DNA from: Symbiodinium microadriaticum
Taxonomy: Eukaryota; Sar; Dinophyceae; Suessiales; Symbiodiniaceae
Assembly: GCA_001939145.1 (NCBI GenBank)
Contig: LSRX01001092.1
Coordinates: 95,675 to 159,674 of the forward strand
Direction: 5' to 3'
DNA: 64,000 nt
A program made the position numbers and the translations under genes. Positions 34,558 through 46,469 of the stretch are shown here, piece by piece; the first letter of the stretch is position 1, and each line of letters starts with the position of its first letter. Below the pieces are notes generated by a model. It saw only the letters and a program-made list of their open reading frames with translations. It had not been told where the DNA came from and made no database searches.

Positions 34558-35643
34558 TCAGGCCAATAAATCCAGGCACTGGTCGTCATCGAACCATGAC
34601 CAGTCACCGGACCAATCATCAACAGGACCTATCCACTCAGAATTCCAATGCGATTCATCCCATGTCCAATCATCATCGTACCATCCATCATCCTGATTCC
34701 AATCCTGATTCCATTCTCCTTGCGGATTCTCCTGCTGGTTCTCTTCACCAGCGACAGCTGACATTCTGCGTTTACAACCTTTCGATCAGGGCATAAATCA
34801 TCCTTGACCTTTTCCTTTTCCGTTCATTCCTCTTTCCTTTTCCTTCTCATTTATATCCTTTCTTTCCTTTTGCTTTTCCCTTGTACAAGAACATTCCTTT
34901 TCCTTTGAATCCTTCTCCTTTGCCTTTGTACATTCCTTGTCCACCTTTCATGCCTTTTCCTTTCCATCTGCTTCTTCCTTTTAACGCACCGATCTCCATG
35001 TTGGCTTGGCATTGGTGGTCATCCACTCGGCACAGTCCGATGCCTGCTCTTTATATAAGGTTATTGTCCAATGGTCTTCCAGTCGTCTTCTCATGTCTAT
35101 TCTTCAAAATCATGAACTCACTGAGATCACTCTCCAAGTGGTCATTTCTCAAACGGAAGCCAATTCTTGGCTCTAACTCTTTCTGGCAGTGAGAACTGCT
35201 TGTGCAGTCGACGCCAAATCTCAAATCTACTCTTCGTGTCTTCCTTGCGCACAATCGCGCGTGCGGCACCATCAGTGATCTGGGCCAACATGTAAGCCAG
35301 TTGTCTCCAGAAAAGTGACAGTTGGTTATTCTGACTCCTAGTCTGCCGCACATCAAACGCCTCACAAAAGTCATCGTCAATCACTCGATTCGATCCGTCG
35401 ACATCGTCCATTAGATGTTTCGCCTCTGGTTTGTACAACCAGCATATCGCTTCCGAGATCCTTGCCATGACCAACCTGCCAATTTCTCCAACTCACCGTG
35501 GCAGTTTGGAGGAGGGAGAAGTTTAATTTCTCCTCCAATCCCTCTTGTTCCGAAGTGCATTCTCTTTCACTCTTTCCCTGTCTCCAGAGCAATGCTCCGC
35601 TACCACGCAAAATTCCACTATACAATCCAACAGTGTTGACCAA
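34558..35643 (-). pseudogene. Ty1/copia-type gag remnant, minus strand (copy 2)
   Basis: Same as 28770-29855, with the same frame change and the same Lys/Gly-rich and Trp/Asp-rich regions. Confidence 0.6.
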
Positions 35644-35791
35644 CCGAGATCAGTGTATTCCCACAATCCACAACACACTCAGGCGACCAAGCAAGTCCTG
35701 TCCAGTCTTGAGCCAGATGTCATTCGGCATTGCAGCATTCGATAATGCATCATGATCATTCGGTGGTGCATTGGGCTGTTTACATTTAACA

Positions 35792-36115
35792 GAGTGAGTG
35801 AGCGAGGTGAGGTGAGGTGAGGTGAGGTGAGGTGAGGTGAGTGAGTGAGAGAGTAAGTGAGTGAGTGAGTGAGTGAGTGAGTGAGTGTATATATATATAT
35901 ATATCTGTGTGTGTGTGTGTGTGTGTGCGCATGCGTGGGTGTGGGTGGGTGGGTTGTGTTAGCGTGTGGGTGCGGGTGTGGGTGCGGGTGCATGCGTGGG
36001 TGTGGTGTGTGTGGGTGGGTGTGGGTATGTGTGGGTATGTGTGGGTGTGTGGGTGTGGGGGTGGGGGTGTTGGTTGGTGGGTGTGGGTGGGTGTCTGAGT
36101 GTGTGGGCGTGTGCG
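35792..36115 (+). repeat. Compound microsatellite (GTGA)n-(TA)n-(TG)n-(GGGTGT)n
   Basis: As at 30004 but extending through TGTGCGCATGCG into about 170 bases of GTGGG, GGGTGT and GTGCGGGT units. It separates the duplicated block from the SET-MYND gene. Frames across it (Cys/Val/Gly-rich) are artefacts. Confidence 0.92.
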
Positions 36116-36324
36116 TGAGCTGCCGAGGTCAGACGGCCCAGATTCACCCTGATGGGCTCGTTTCACGAACTGTGCCCACCTTTGACCTTTGCACGCCAAA
36201 AAGGTTGCTTCGGGATGTTGTGGACTTGAAGACTAAACAGAGTTGCAAAGAGATGAAAAGGAGGAGAGAGAGGAGCGACTTGCCCGCACGCCGCTGTAGC
36301 TGTCGGGGCTCTCGTTCTTTCCGG

Positions 36325-39300
36325 ATGGCGCGTGACCGACTGCTGGCGCCCTACTTGGAGATCCGCGAAACAAAGTCCAAGGGCCGCGGCGTCTTTGCAG
36401 TCGGAGCCCCGGAGTTTCACAAGCCGCTGCCGGAGTCCGGAGCAGAGCGCTGAGCTGAGCGTAGCGGCGTAGCCGCTTCGCAGAGGCCTCGCGGATTCCT
36501 CGCTTCGAGGCGGTGTTGACCGTGCGGATTTGGGCCGTCGCCTTGGCACTTCCGGCCCGACCCTTCCGCTGTCGCTCCTGCTTCCGTCCAGGGCCAAGAG
36601 AGCGAGTGAACAGAGCGAACAGTGCACCGGAAAGGGGCCAAGGCGCCAACCCTTACTTCTTCCTGCCCAGAAAAGCACACGACTTTCCGCCAAGGGGCCA
36701 GTGGACACGGCGCGCTCCAGGCCTGCTCCGTCTGCGGCGAGGCTTACTTCTGTGCCACTTGCCGCCAGTCTGCTGAGACAGAGGACCGCGAAGCCTAACG
36801 GGATTTTTCGATGGCTTTAAACTTTAGTTTAGTCGTCGCTGCAACTGCCGCCCTGCAAGATGCTGCCCACAGAAATTTGGAATTTGGACTATTGGACATG
36901 CTAGATGTTGCAACTCCGGTGTTTGGCACAGCCTGGCGGCATCAAGACTTTCAAGTATACCCCATTACCACACACCGAAAGCCTAAGCCGTATAAGCCAG
37001 CGAGCACAGATCCTAGCAGCTTGGCCAGGAAAAGCACAGGCACGAGTGTCAGGAGCTCGGAACGGGTTTAGGGCAGAAGAGGAAGAAGGGCGCGAAGGGC
37101 GCGCCCTGCGCCCTGGGAGTCCTTTTTTACGGAGAGAGGCCTGCTGCTTCAGCGCCTGGAAGGCTTCAGCTCCAAGGAGGCGCGCGCCGAAGTGTTCTCT
37201 CTCCCGTCGTGTCTTCATTTGAAAGTTTGTCCCTTCTCCAAAAGAAGCGCCTCCAGGTTCCGACGGAAGTGCGTGCGAACGTGGCCTTGCTCATTTCCTT
37301 GCATGCCTTCCTTCAGACTGAGCCAAGAGGCCCCCACTGCTCTGCACACTGCCTCCTCAACGTGGCTGAAGAGAGATGTACGTCCTATGCTTATCGAAGT
37401 ATACAACACATCGACATCTGGGTGCCACTTAATTACTTCCACCGAACAGTCTACGCATAGTCTACACTACCAGCTACCAGGTTGAAATCGGGCATGAGGG
37501 GGAGAGACAAAGATTCGGGCTTGCTGCATCACCTTGTTTCTATGCAAAGATATTCGCCTCGGCATTGCCCTCGCCTCGCAATTGTAGTCGCTGTAAAGAA
37601 CGTTTGTGAGTCGGCCTACTGCCCTCGTGTTCGGCGATGCATTCGGCTCAATCTGATGGAGAGAAGCCCGGAAAGGCTCCACTGCTCGATCTCTTGAAGC
37701 ATTTACACTGCTGTCGGCCGGGTGCTCTGCATGTTGAGCTTCGGTGGCTTCGTGCGCTCGCGCTGTTGCGGGCCATTCGCCCATGCTAGCAAACCACTCC
37801 CGCCTCCCTCTGTGCCCTCGCTTGACGGTATGAGCGTAGTTAGTCCTGCCGCTTTCGCTTTCGCTTTAATGTTCTGTTTCTGCACGTTGTCGAGGGGAGT
37901 CTGTCAATAGTCGGGTTCCTCGAAGATCCCTGCGGAAGCCGCGAAAAAACTGTCGGTTCACATGGATGGGGACTTATAGATTCTGTCCAACGTTTCCTTC
38001 AGATTGCCTGAAGCGCAGCAATGCAGGATTCAGTAACTATCCAGCTCACGAAGGATCCAAGAAGGGGTTTCTTGTGGGCGCTCTTCTTTTGCGGAGAGGA
38101 ACCTTTACTCTTCCGCTCCTCGTCTCGCAGTTGCAGAGACAGTGCAGATCCTCAGAGCTCTGTGAGCGTGAATTCGGTGAGGGTGACACCTGCACTCTGC
38201 ACATGGAGCCGGTGATTGTTTTCTTAGCACCAGTCTGTGACCTGGAGTCCTGCAGGCAACGTGAGCGATCTGCTCGACTTGGTGCAAGAGCCGCTGTCGC
38301 GACCGGGTGCTGCTTGGCTGCTGCAGGTGAGCCAGACGTGCACACGCACAAAGTCTGCAGCACCGATGAAGACAGGATGTCATTCTCCCGTGTCGGCGAG
38401 ATCACTTTAGCAGCAAACAGCATGTCGGAGGACAGTCGAGTGAGACTGCATGACAAAAAACAGACATGAATTGCAAAGGTGCAAATGCATCATGCAGGTT
38501 TGTCTTGTCTTGCATTATCGCCTCCTGTCGACATTAAGGACAACCAAAGACCAATACTCAGAGCAGCGGAAGCACACGGAGCACAATGAAAAGCGCCCTG
38601 ACACACAGAATTAAATACCTGGGAAACGCAAGCAGATTTGGCCCGACAAATCGAGAAGTGCATCAGCAAGCCGAAGTGTTGCAAGGGTTGAGCGAGAACT
38701 GCTAATTTCTCCTGCAGTCAACTTGCTTCACATTACAACATTGGAAGCCCGCCAATCGCAGTTTGCTCCCCCAGACATCCTGGCATTGAACACGGTCATC
38801 AGCAGCATGACCGTATTTATAGCGGTGGCTGAGCACTGCCGGACCGCCGAACACCACTTCGATGCCGACAGAACCACGACTCAACGGACCATACCGGGCG
38901 TATCGTTTCCAAGTTCTAAAAGTGTGAATGACAATTCAACTTTTTGGGTCGGCCCAATCACGGCCGAGCAGCACATCCATCATCCAATGACCGAAATCTC
39001 CGGAAACCTCATCTCGGAAGTGTCGGGAGCAGGGGCCTCAAGGAGCCGAGGCCCGGCGCCGCGCGCGGCTTCGGGCCGCGGCTGCGAAGCTCTTCCTGGA
39101 GATCCTCGAGGAGACGGAGACGGCGGAGACGGCTGACAAGAAAGCGGAGAGGAGCCTTTATGCAGCGGAAGTCCTCACCGCCGCCTTAGCGGCTCTGCCG
39201 CTGAACGCCTTTGGTTTGGGACCAGAGGGTCGAGACGGCCACGGTCTCGCCCCGGCCGCTTCGAAGCTCAGCTGAAAAGAGAGCTCTTCGCAGCCGTCGC

Positions 39301-39738
39301 AGCTTCACTTGTAGTGGCCAGTGGGCTGCCTTGGCCTCTTGGCCGAGGTACATCAACCATAGCTGCGTGCCCAACTGTGTCGAACAGATTGGCGAGGGAT
39401 GTGTTCGCTTCTTCGCGCTACGTGACATCGAGCCGGGCGAAGAGATCACGTGGCTTGTGCGGCAGAAGTACGCTGCGTCTGTCCATAGAGCAATCCTGTT
39501 GGCAGTGCCGCAGGTTTGCATACCTGGACCTCAGCTTGCCGCTGGAGGTGCATCGCAGCGCAAGAGCGAGCGTCAAGTCGCGACGAGTGCCTCCAGCCGG
39601 CAGGATCGGAAACGCCTTGTGAAGACCAGGCCTGGATTGCTCTCGGACTTCTTGAGCGTGCCCTGCTGCAGCTGGGACTTCTCCTGCGACTGCGCTCGCT
39701 GCCGACTCGGGCCGGGCGCAGAAAGCCAAGAGAAGCCG
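36325..39738 (+). CDS. Spliced SET-MYND (SMYD-like) lysine methyltransferase candidate
   Basis: Plus-strand pieces occur in the order expected for a split SET domain with an inserted MYND finger. An ATG at 36325 starts MARDRLLAPYLEIRETKSKG-RGVFA (SET N-terminus). At 36724-36768 CSVCGEAYFCATCRQ and at 37037 HECQEL resemble the second half of a MYND finger. Helical pieces follow: LQVPTEVRANVALLISLHAF (37245), NVSDLLDLVQEPLSRPGAAW (38259-38327, ended by CAG/GTGAGC) and KLFLEILEE...LPLNAFGLG (39063-39273). At 39355 comes INHSCVPNC, then FFALRDIEPGEEIT: the SET NHSCxPN and GEEIT motifs. A GT-AG intron (AC/GTGGCT at about 39447 to GCCGCAG/G at 39513) restores FAYLDLSLPLEV in phase. The post-SET Cys cluster is WDFSCDCARC (39670-39700). 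The family transfers methyl groups from S-adenosylmethionine to lysines of histones or other proteins. Several exon borders are unresolved. The C-terminal TPR-like region was not found. Confidence 0.62.
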
Positions 39739-40042
39739 TGAGTTCTGCGCTGAGTTCTGCACGCAGGACTCGCTGCGCAGAGGTCTTGGCTTTTGACGAA
39801 GAGCACCTCTGCCAGTGCGGCGCGGTCCTCCTCCGGAAAGAGAAAGAGCTCTGCCGCTGCGAGGAAGAGCAAAAGCCGTATCGGTCGTATCGGGGGTGTG
39901 TGCGGGGAACGCAGGGGAAGCCGCCAGGCCGGGGCTCCACTGCCTCCACACGGAGCCTCCTTAAAAGAAACAGCCTCCACCCGCCCAGAAAGCAGACATC
40001 TTCTCGAAAAGCCGATCAGGGAAAAAATCCACACGGGAGACT

Positions 40043-40188
40043 ATCACTTCGAAAGAGAGAGGGAGGGAGAGGGAGAGAGACCCTTCATGCCCATAGCCCT
40101 GGGGAAAGAAAGAGGGAGAGAGAGGCTTCAGGGTCGGACCGCCCTGGGGGTCCCACCTCGTCGAGAGAGAGAGAGAGAGAGAGACATG
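40043..40188 (+). repeat. (GA)n purine tracts
   Basis: Two GA-rich tracts (40048-40080 and 40163-40184) lie within a purine-rich strand. Opposite polarity is seen at 42723-42769 (CT). Confidence 0.85.
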
Positions 40189-42722
40189 ACACAGATCCTG
40201 CAGTTGCCGTTTTTGAAACAAAGGGCGAGTTTGCAGTACAGAGCAGGCGAGCACCTTAGACAAGATGAGGCCTGGCGGTTGCTTAGTGTTCGAAACGGGG
40301 TTTACGGAGTTGCGACAACAGGGGCCTCATCTGTCTTAGAAAACAAACCGACCGAACCTGCAGGGCGCGTACGCGCGCGGGAGGGGGTGACTTGCCCTTT
40401 CCTTGACTGTGTGGAAGAAGATTTGTTCATGTCTGCCAACAGCCATGCAACGGCCCAAAGATAGGCCTGTTCGCGTAGCATTCTTCGGCATGGTTTCATG
40501 CCGCGTTCCGGCGACTCGGTCTCGGTTCATTCAACGTGGCGTGCCGTCACTTTCGAGATGGCGGCTTCATGTTTGCAAGAGCACGGCGGAAGAGAGCTTT
40601 GGCAGAGGTCCTCGTAGTCCACAATGCGAAGCCGTGGACTTCTGCAAGAAGTTCCTTTCTTCTGCTGGCGTCGAGGGCCTCACAGCGTCAACGGATGGTT
40701 GTGGAGTCACATGAGAGCGGGTCAAGGTGACTGCATGTGCCTTCATGGTCCTGAGAAACTTCAGGCCGTCTACTCTGCGCGAAATTTGAGAGAATGGGTT
40801 GCTTTCTTGTTAGGATGACCGCAGGCGGTATCTCACTGCACGGAGGCGGGGCACACAAAGCATCACGAAGGAAGTGGTCATCTCAAATCATGTTGTTGGG
40901 CCGAGGCGAGCTCGGCAATCCCCGCATCGAAGCCACCAGCATTCCCATGTCGCCTGCAGCGGGTTCTCCGCAGACAGCGACCACGCACCTTCCGAGAGAA
41001 GACGTGAAATCCTTCGTGGTACAGCCCTCCGTGCCTACGACTGTCATGGGCTCTTTACCCTTGGAATTGGCAACAACTGCAGCACCAGCAGCGGCAACTA
41101 CGGCCTTCGTTTATGACGGCCACTTCCTTCACAACCTCAGCGCAGCACGGCCGGGGTACCTCCCTTAAGCTGCCAGCGGCTGCCACACTGCAGCTTTTCA
41201 CTGGCATTGTGAATCGTTTTTCTCAGGTGCCGCGGTTGCTGTAATTCCGGTGCTCAAATCGTGGCGACTCGACAAAGGCCAGAAAATTCTTTACAGATGC
41301 AGTTCACGGGTGCAACCAGGATTGCCTGAATGTGGAGAAGTGTGCAGCATCTGGCCCAGAGAAGGGCAAGCCGGCTCCCCAGCCTTCCTGTGGCATGCAG
41401 AAAACCCTACCTGACTCGATTCCTCAGGTTTGCGCTGGTCTTGAGCCATTGGGGGATGCCCAGTGAAAGCATGCTTCAATCCATCAGAAGCATGAAAGCC
41501 AGTGGGCCAAAAGAGGAGAAATGCCGAAAGCACCCCGGCTTACCGTAAGCGAGCCCCACAGGCTGCGGCTGCGGCGGCCAACTGGGCAGACATCTTGCTT
41601 GTTATGCTGCAGAAGGAGAGACATTTATCAAGCTCATAGTAACCAAAGAGGCAGTGCGCATTAAGTCAGGACGCCGATCGCATCTCGTGACAGCCTCTGA
41701 CTCCCTGACACTGACACTGAGACCCTCAGAATTCCTGTGAGCATCCCAAAAACTTCGACAGGCCGAAAATTCAGAAGCTACTTAACAGATGGGAGATCAA
41801 GAGCTCGCCTCAGTGTTTCTGAGTTGCCTGCAACTTGACATCGAGTAACGGAGGGATATGCGATGTGCATACTTCTGCATCTTTGCAGGTTGCATGTCGT
41901 GGACTGGGATGTACCCCCTGACTCGATGTTCTATCCGAAGCATGATTGGTGTGGCCATCAGGCTTGGTCGACGAGTTGCAGGGTGCTCACGTGTGCTTAT
42001 GTCGTGCTCGTGCCAGGATCTGATTCGCTTGCATGTACTGGCATTAGACACATATGATGCCGTCGCCTATTACGTCAGGGACTTGGTTGGCTAGTCGGCT
42101 GCTCCCACTGTGACCGGTGATCTGCAAGTTGAGGATGCGGACTGCGAGTTTCAGGGGGACATCACGCAGTTTGGCAGCAGAAGGGAAGAGGGAAGCAGAG
42201 GGAAGGGCGCCGCGAGAACTCTCTCGCTTGAGCGAGGCCGGTGCTGCGCTGCGCGGCCACGGGGAAGCTCTTGACCACCAACGGCGGCGTGGGCGAGTCC
42301 GGCGCTCAGCGCTCCGCGAGCGGAGTATAAAGGCCGCTTTTAAGGCCGCCTCTCCGCGCGAAAGGAAGGGGGATGGGCGAAGCCTGCGGCTCGCAGGTCC
42401 TTGAACGTGGGCTTCATCGCCGTGAGGCGCCGGAGACTTGCCTGCGGCCGTGTCCTGACTGGGATCCGCCGCGGCGCGCGCCGCGTTTTGTCCATCGCAT
42501 TCCGCCGGAATGCGTGGCCTTTCGGCGCGAGCTCTCGGCGTTGAACAGACAAGAACAGGGCACCCGGTCGTCAGCGGGGTATGAGATGTTATACAAGCCC
42601 AACGACGGCACATTTCTCGAGAGGCCCGACCGTCGTCTGTTGGAGGCGGCCCGACTCTTTGCACGGAAGAACAATTTCTCCGTGCTGAAACCTCAGGACA
42701 GAAGGCATAAAAGCCTATAAGG

Positions 42723-42723
42723 C

Positions 42724-42762
<39 letters not shown>

Positions 42763-42769
42763 GCTCTCT
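42723..42769 (+). repeat. (CT)n microsatellite
   Basis: About 22 CT units with a TTT interruption and a GCT. It lies just upstream of the candidate exons at 42797. Confidence 0.93.
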
Positions 42770-42796
42770 GAGGCAGCATGGCTGGGGAAATTCTGG

Positions 42797-43032
42797 TTGG
42801 AAACCGCCTGGAGCCCTGCTCATCTCTCTGTGCATCACGGCTACAACCTTGGTTCGAAAGCGGGAAATCCCCGAGGTGTGGTGGCTACTTTGTCGGAGGT
42901 GAGTGTGGCCTCCACCTCGAAGCCGCTTCGGGACCTAATGTTGAAGTGCTCGGTGTCTCTTTTCAGGCCAAGGCTTCATGTACAGCCTCTTCTACTCCGG
43001 GAGTGACCAGCTTAGGGTTTGTGAATTGCAGC
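42797..43032 (+). CDS. Candidate exon pair of an unidentified gene
   Basis: 42797-42900 encodes AHLSVHHGYNLGSKAGNPRG-VVATLSE and stops at a strong donor-like GGAG/GTGAGTG. After a possible acceptor (TTTTCAG at about 42966) comes GFMYSLFYSGSDQLRVCELQ, ending at about 43030. Composition and plausible GT-AG borders suggest coding sequence, but the protein is not recognised and no start or end is visible. Confidence 0.22.
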
Positions 43033-43595
43033 TTCTCCAACCTCAAAAGGGAGCGGAGGGGAGATCAGAACAGAAGGCAAGCGGACAGGTTCGAAGACAG
43101 CTTCATAGACTGACACGGCTTGAGTCTGCGAAGTTTATCCATAGCATGCCCTGGGTAGGGATACAAACAAGGGAGCAGCCCACGGCCACAGGTCAAAAAG
43201 ACTGAGGTCAGACGATGCCAGGATCAGACGTCATGCCCAGTCGAGGCTACACAAAACAAATTCGACACTGTTCCACACCTAGCCGCGCAGGCACCTGCAG
43301 ATCTAGAACCAACAACCGCCTGTTCACGAGTGAAGAGGATATCGGAAAACAACGGGCGACATCATCAAAACAAGTTCGGAAACCAATGAGGGCAATGTCG
43401 GAAAACAGCCGGACACAAACACACAGCCAGAATCAGAAAACAGCACAGACGAAATCAGAAAACATAACGACATAACAGACTGGGAAAACAAAAATTGGAA
43501 AACAGCACAAACAAAATCAAAAACAGCAAAGAGGGCTTTCCCTTCATTCACTGACAGCTTAGCAAAGCGGACTCAGAACAATGTGTGTAAGCACC

Positions 43596-46462
43596 CCCCT
43601 GTTTTGCCACACACCGGGAGGTGAACGAAGGCACCGCTCCTTTCACCCCTCTATTTTGGCCACAAATCGAGAGGTGAAGGAAGGCCGCGCTCGCTTCATC
43701 CCCTCGGTTTTGGCCACAAACCGAGAGGCGAAGGAAGGTGGCCGCGCTCCTTTCGCCCTCGGTTTTGGCCACAAACTCCGCGCTCCCTTCACCCCTCTGA
43801 ATTGCCCACAAACCGAGAGGTGAAGGAAGGCCGCGCTCCTTTCACCTCTTTGTTTTGCTCACAAACCGAGAGGTGGAGGAAGAAGACCGTGGTCCTTTCA
43901 CCCCCTGTTTTGGCTACAAACCGAGTGGTGAAGGAAGTCCGCGCTCCTTTCAATGCTGGGTTTTGGCCACAAACCGAGAGGTGAAGGAAGGCCGCGGTCT
44001 TTTCACCCCTTGAATTGCTTACAAACCGAGAGGTGACTTTCACCCAGGCCACGCTCGCTTCATCCCCTCGGGTTTTGGCTACAAACCGAGAGGTGAAGGT
44101 CTGTTTTGGCTACAAACCGAGTGGTGAAGGAAGGCGTCGCGGTCCGTTCACCCCTGGGTTTTTGCCACAAACCAAGAGGTGAAGGAAGGCCGCGGTCCTT
44201 TCACCCCTCTGTTTTGGGCACAAACCGAGTGGTGAAGGAAGGCCGCGCTCCTTGCGCCGCTCCGCTTTGGTTGCAAACCAAGAGGTGAAGGAAGGCCGCG
44301 GTCCGTTCACCCTCGGTTTTGTCCAAGTGGGGAAGGAAGGCCGCGAAGGAAGACCGCGCTCCCTTTCACTCCTCTGTTTTGATTTCAAACCGAAGGAATT
44401 CTTGGTTTGGCCACAAACCGAGAGGTCAAGGAAGGCCGCGGTCCTTTCACCCCTCGGTTTTGCCTACAAACCGGAAGGTGGAAGGAAACCGAGAGGTGAA
44501 GGAAGGCCGCGGTCCTGTGACACCCCTTTGTTTTGCCCACAAGCCGAGAGTTGAAGAAAGGCCTTGCTCCTGTCACCCTCGGTTTTGGCCATCGCGAGGT
44601 GAAGGAAGGCCGCGGTCCTTTCACCTCTCGGTTTTGGTCACAAATCGAGGAGTGAAGAAAGGCCGCGCTCCTTTCACCGCTCGGTTGTGGTCACAAATCG
44701 AGGGGGAAGGAAGGCCGCGGTCCTTTCACCCCTCTGTTTTGCCCACAAACCGAGTGATGAAGGAACGCCGGGCCCCTTCCACCCCTCTGTTTTGGCTTCA
44801 AACCAAGTGGTGAAGGCCGCGCTCCTTTCATCCTCGGTTTTAGCTACGAACCGAGATGTGAAGGAAGGCCGCGGTCCTTTCACTTTCGGTTTTGGCCACA
44901 AACCGAGAGGTGAAGGAAGGTCGCGGTACCTTTCACCCCGCTGTTTCGCCCACAAGCGGGATTGAAGGAAGGCCGCGCTCGCTTCATCCCCTCGGGTTTT
45001 GGCCACAAACCGAAAGGTGAAGGAAGACCGCGGTCCTTTCAACCCCTTTGTTTTGGCTACAAACCGAGTGGTGAAGGAAGTCCGTGGTCCTTTCACCCCT
45101 TTGTTTTGGCGACAAACCGAGTGGTGAAGGAAGGACGCGCTCCTTTCACTCCTCCGTTTTGGTTACAAACCAAGAGATGAAGGAAAGCCGCGGTCCTTTC
45201 ACCCCTCGGTTTGGGCCACAAACCAAAGGTGAAGGAAGGCTGCGGTCCTTTCACCCCTCGGTTTTTGGCCGCAAACCAATAGGTGAAGGAAGGCCGGGTT
45301 TCTTCACCCCTTTGTCTTGCCCACAAACCGGGAGGTGAAGAAAGGCCGTAATTCTTTCACCCCTCTGTTTGCCACAAATCGAGAGGTGAAGGAAGGAAGG
45401 CCGCGCTCCTTTCACCCATCTGTTTTAATCACAAATGGAGAGGTGAAGGCAGGCCGCGGTCCTTTCCCCTCTGTTTCGACAAATCGAGTGGTGAACGAAA
45501 GCTGCGCTCCTTTCACCCCTCGGTTGTGGCCACAAACCGGCTCCTTTACGGAAGGCCTTGCTCCTTTCACCCTCGGCTTTGGGCACAAATCGCGAGGTGA
45601 AGCAAGGCCGCGGTCCTTTCACCTCTCGGTTTTGGTCACAAATCGAGGAGTGAAGAAAGGCCGCGCTCCTTTCACCGCTCGGTTGTGGTCACAAATCGAG
45701 GGGGAAGGAAGGCCGCATTCCTTTCACGCTCGGCGTTGGCCACAAATCGAGATGTGAAGGAAAGCCGCGGTCCTTTCACCGAGTGGTGAAGGAAGGCCGC
45801 GCTGCCCTCCGTTTTGGTTAATTAAAGAGATGAAGGTCCTTTCACCGCTTGGTTTTGGCCACAAAGCAAAAGTGAAGGAAGGCCGCGCTCCTGAAAAAAC
45901 CCTCTGTTTTGGCCGCAAACCGAGTTGTGAAGGAAGACCGCGTTCCTTTCACCTCTCTGTTTTGACTTCAAACCGAGTGGTGAAGGAAGGCCTTGCTCCT
46001 TTCACCCCTCGGTTTTGGCCACAAACCGAGAGGTGAAGGAAGGCCGCGCTCCTTTCACCCCTCGGTTTTGGTCACAAATCGAGAGGTGAAGGAAGGCCGC
46101 GCTCCTTTCACCCCTCGGTTTTGGTCACAAATCGAGAGGTGAAGGAAGGCCGCGCTCCTTTCACCCCTCGGTTTTGGTCACAAATCGAGAGGTGAAGGAA
46201 GGCCTCGGCGGTCCTTTCACTCTTCTGTTTTGGCCACAAACCGAGTGGTGAAGGAAGGCCGCGGTCCTTTGACCCCTCTGTTTTGGCCACAAACCGAAAG
46301 GTGAAGGAAAGCCGCGGTCCTTTCGCCTTTTGGTTTTGGCCACAAACCGAGAGGTGAAGGAAGGCCGCGCTCCTTTCACCCCTCAGTTTTGTCCACAAAC
46401 CGGCAAGTGAAGGAAGGCCGCGGTCCTTTCACCGCTCGGTTTTGGCCACAACCCGAAAGGTT
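43596..46462 (+). repeat. Hairpin-forming minisatellite, about 53 bp x 50+ units
   Basis: The unit runs CACAAACCGAGAGGTGAAGG, AAGGCCGCG(C/G)TCC, TTTCACCCCTCGG, TTTTGG(C/T). Spacing of the CACAAA start is 53 bp where units are clean (46020, 46073, 46126, 46178). Within each unit CCGAGAGGTGAAGGA is nearly complementary to TCCTTTCACCCCTCGG, leaving a loop of about ten bases around GGCCGCG. Units vary at fixed places (GAGAGG or GAGTGG; CGCTCC or CGGTCC; CTCGG or CTCTG), and some are truncated or fused. Because 53 is not a multiple of three, frames rotate; long open frames here (GRPRSFHPSVL, GPRPSFTSRF) are by-products. The last unit decays at 46462. Confidence 0.93.
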
Positions 46463-46469
46463 TCTCATG

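Larger units (their letters stand above)
30137..35920. repeat. 5.78-kb duplicated block, copy 2
   Basis: Equivalent to 24349-30132 at +5788. It starts in mid-sequence (no element end or inverted repeat), as expected for a contig start rather than an insertion boundary. On the right it continues through the TG microsatellite into unique DNA leading to the SET-MYND gene, so this copy carries the true right-hand context. Confidence 0.95.
39740..42790. other. Stretch with no recognised gene
   Basis: Frames up to 264 codons exist but differ between strands and are Arg/Ser-rich from GA and GC-rich DNA. A piece at 42570-42715 (YEMLYKPNDGTFLERPDRRL, then LEAARLFARKNNFSVLK) looks protein-like and may be an exon of unknown type. 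No conserved domain was seen; it could hold further exons of the SET-MYND gene. Confidence 0.4.

Noticed and set aside
39418-39951. Long minus-strand ORFs (167-177 codons) opposite the SET region
   Set aside because: Antisense of GC-rich exons with NHSC and GEEIT on the plus strand; no motif on the minus strand.
43548-46398. Many open frames of 60-164 codons on both strands with repeated GRPRSFHPSVL or KGPRPSFTSRF peptides
   Set aside because: They follow from a stop-poor 53-bp tandem repeat read in rotating frames. The same peptide appears in all frames and on both strands, and no frame stays open through the array.
43596-46462. CRISPR array
   Set aside because: Units are contiguous and vary throughout; there are no unique spacers, no leader and no cas genes, and the genome is eukaryotic.
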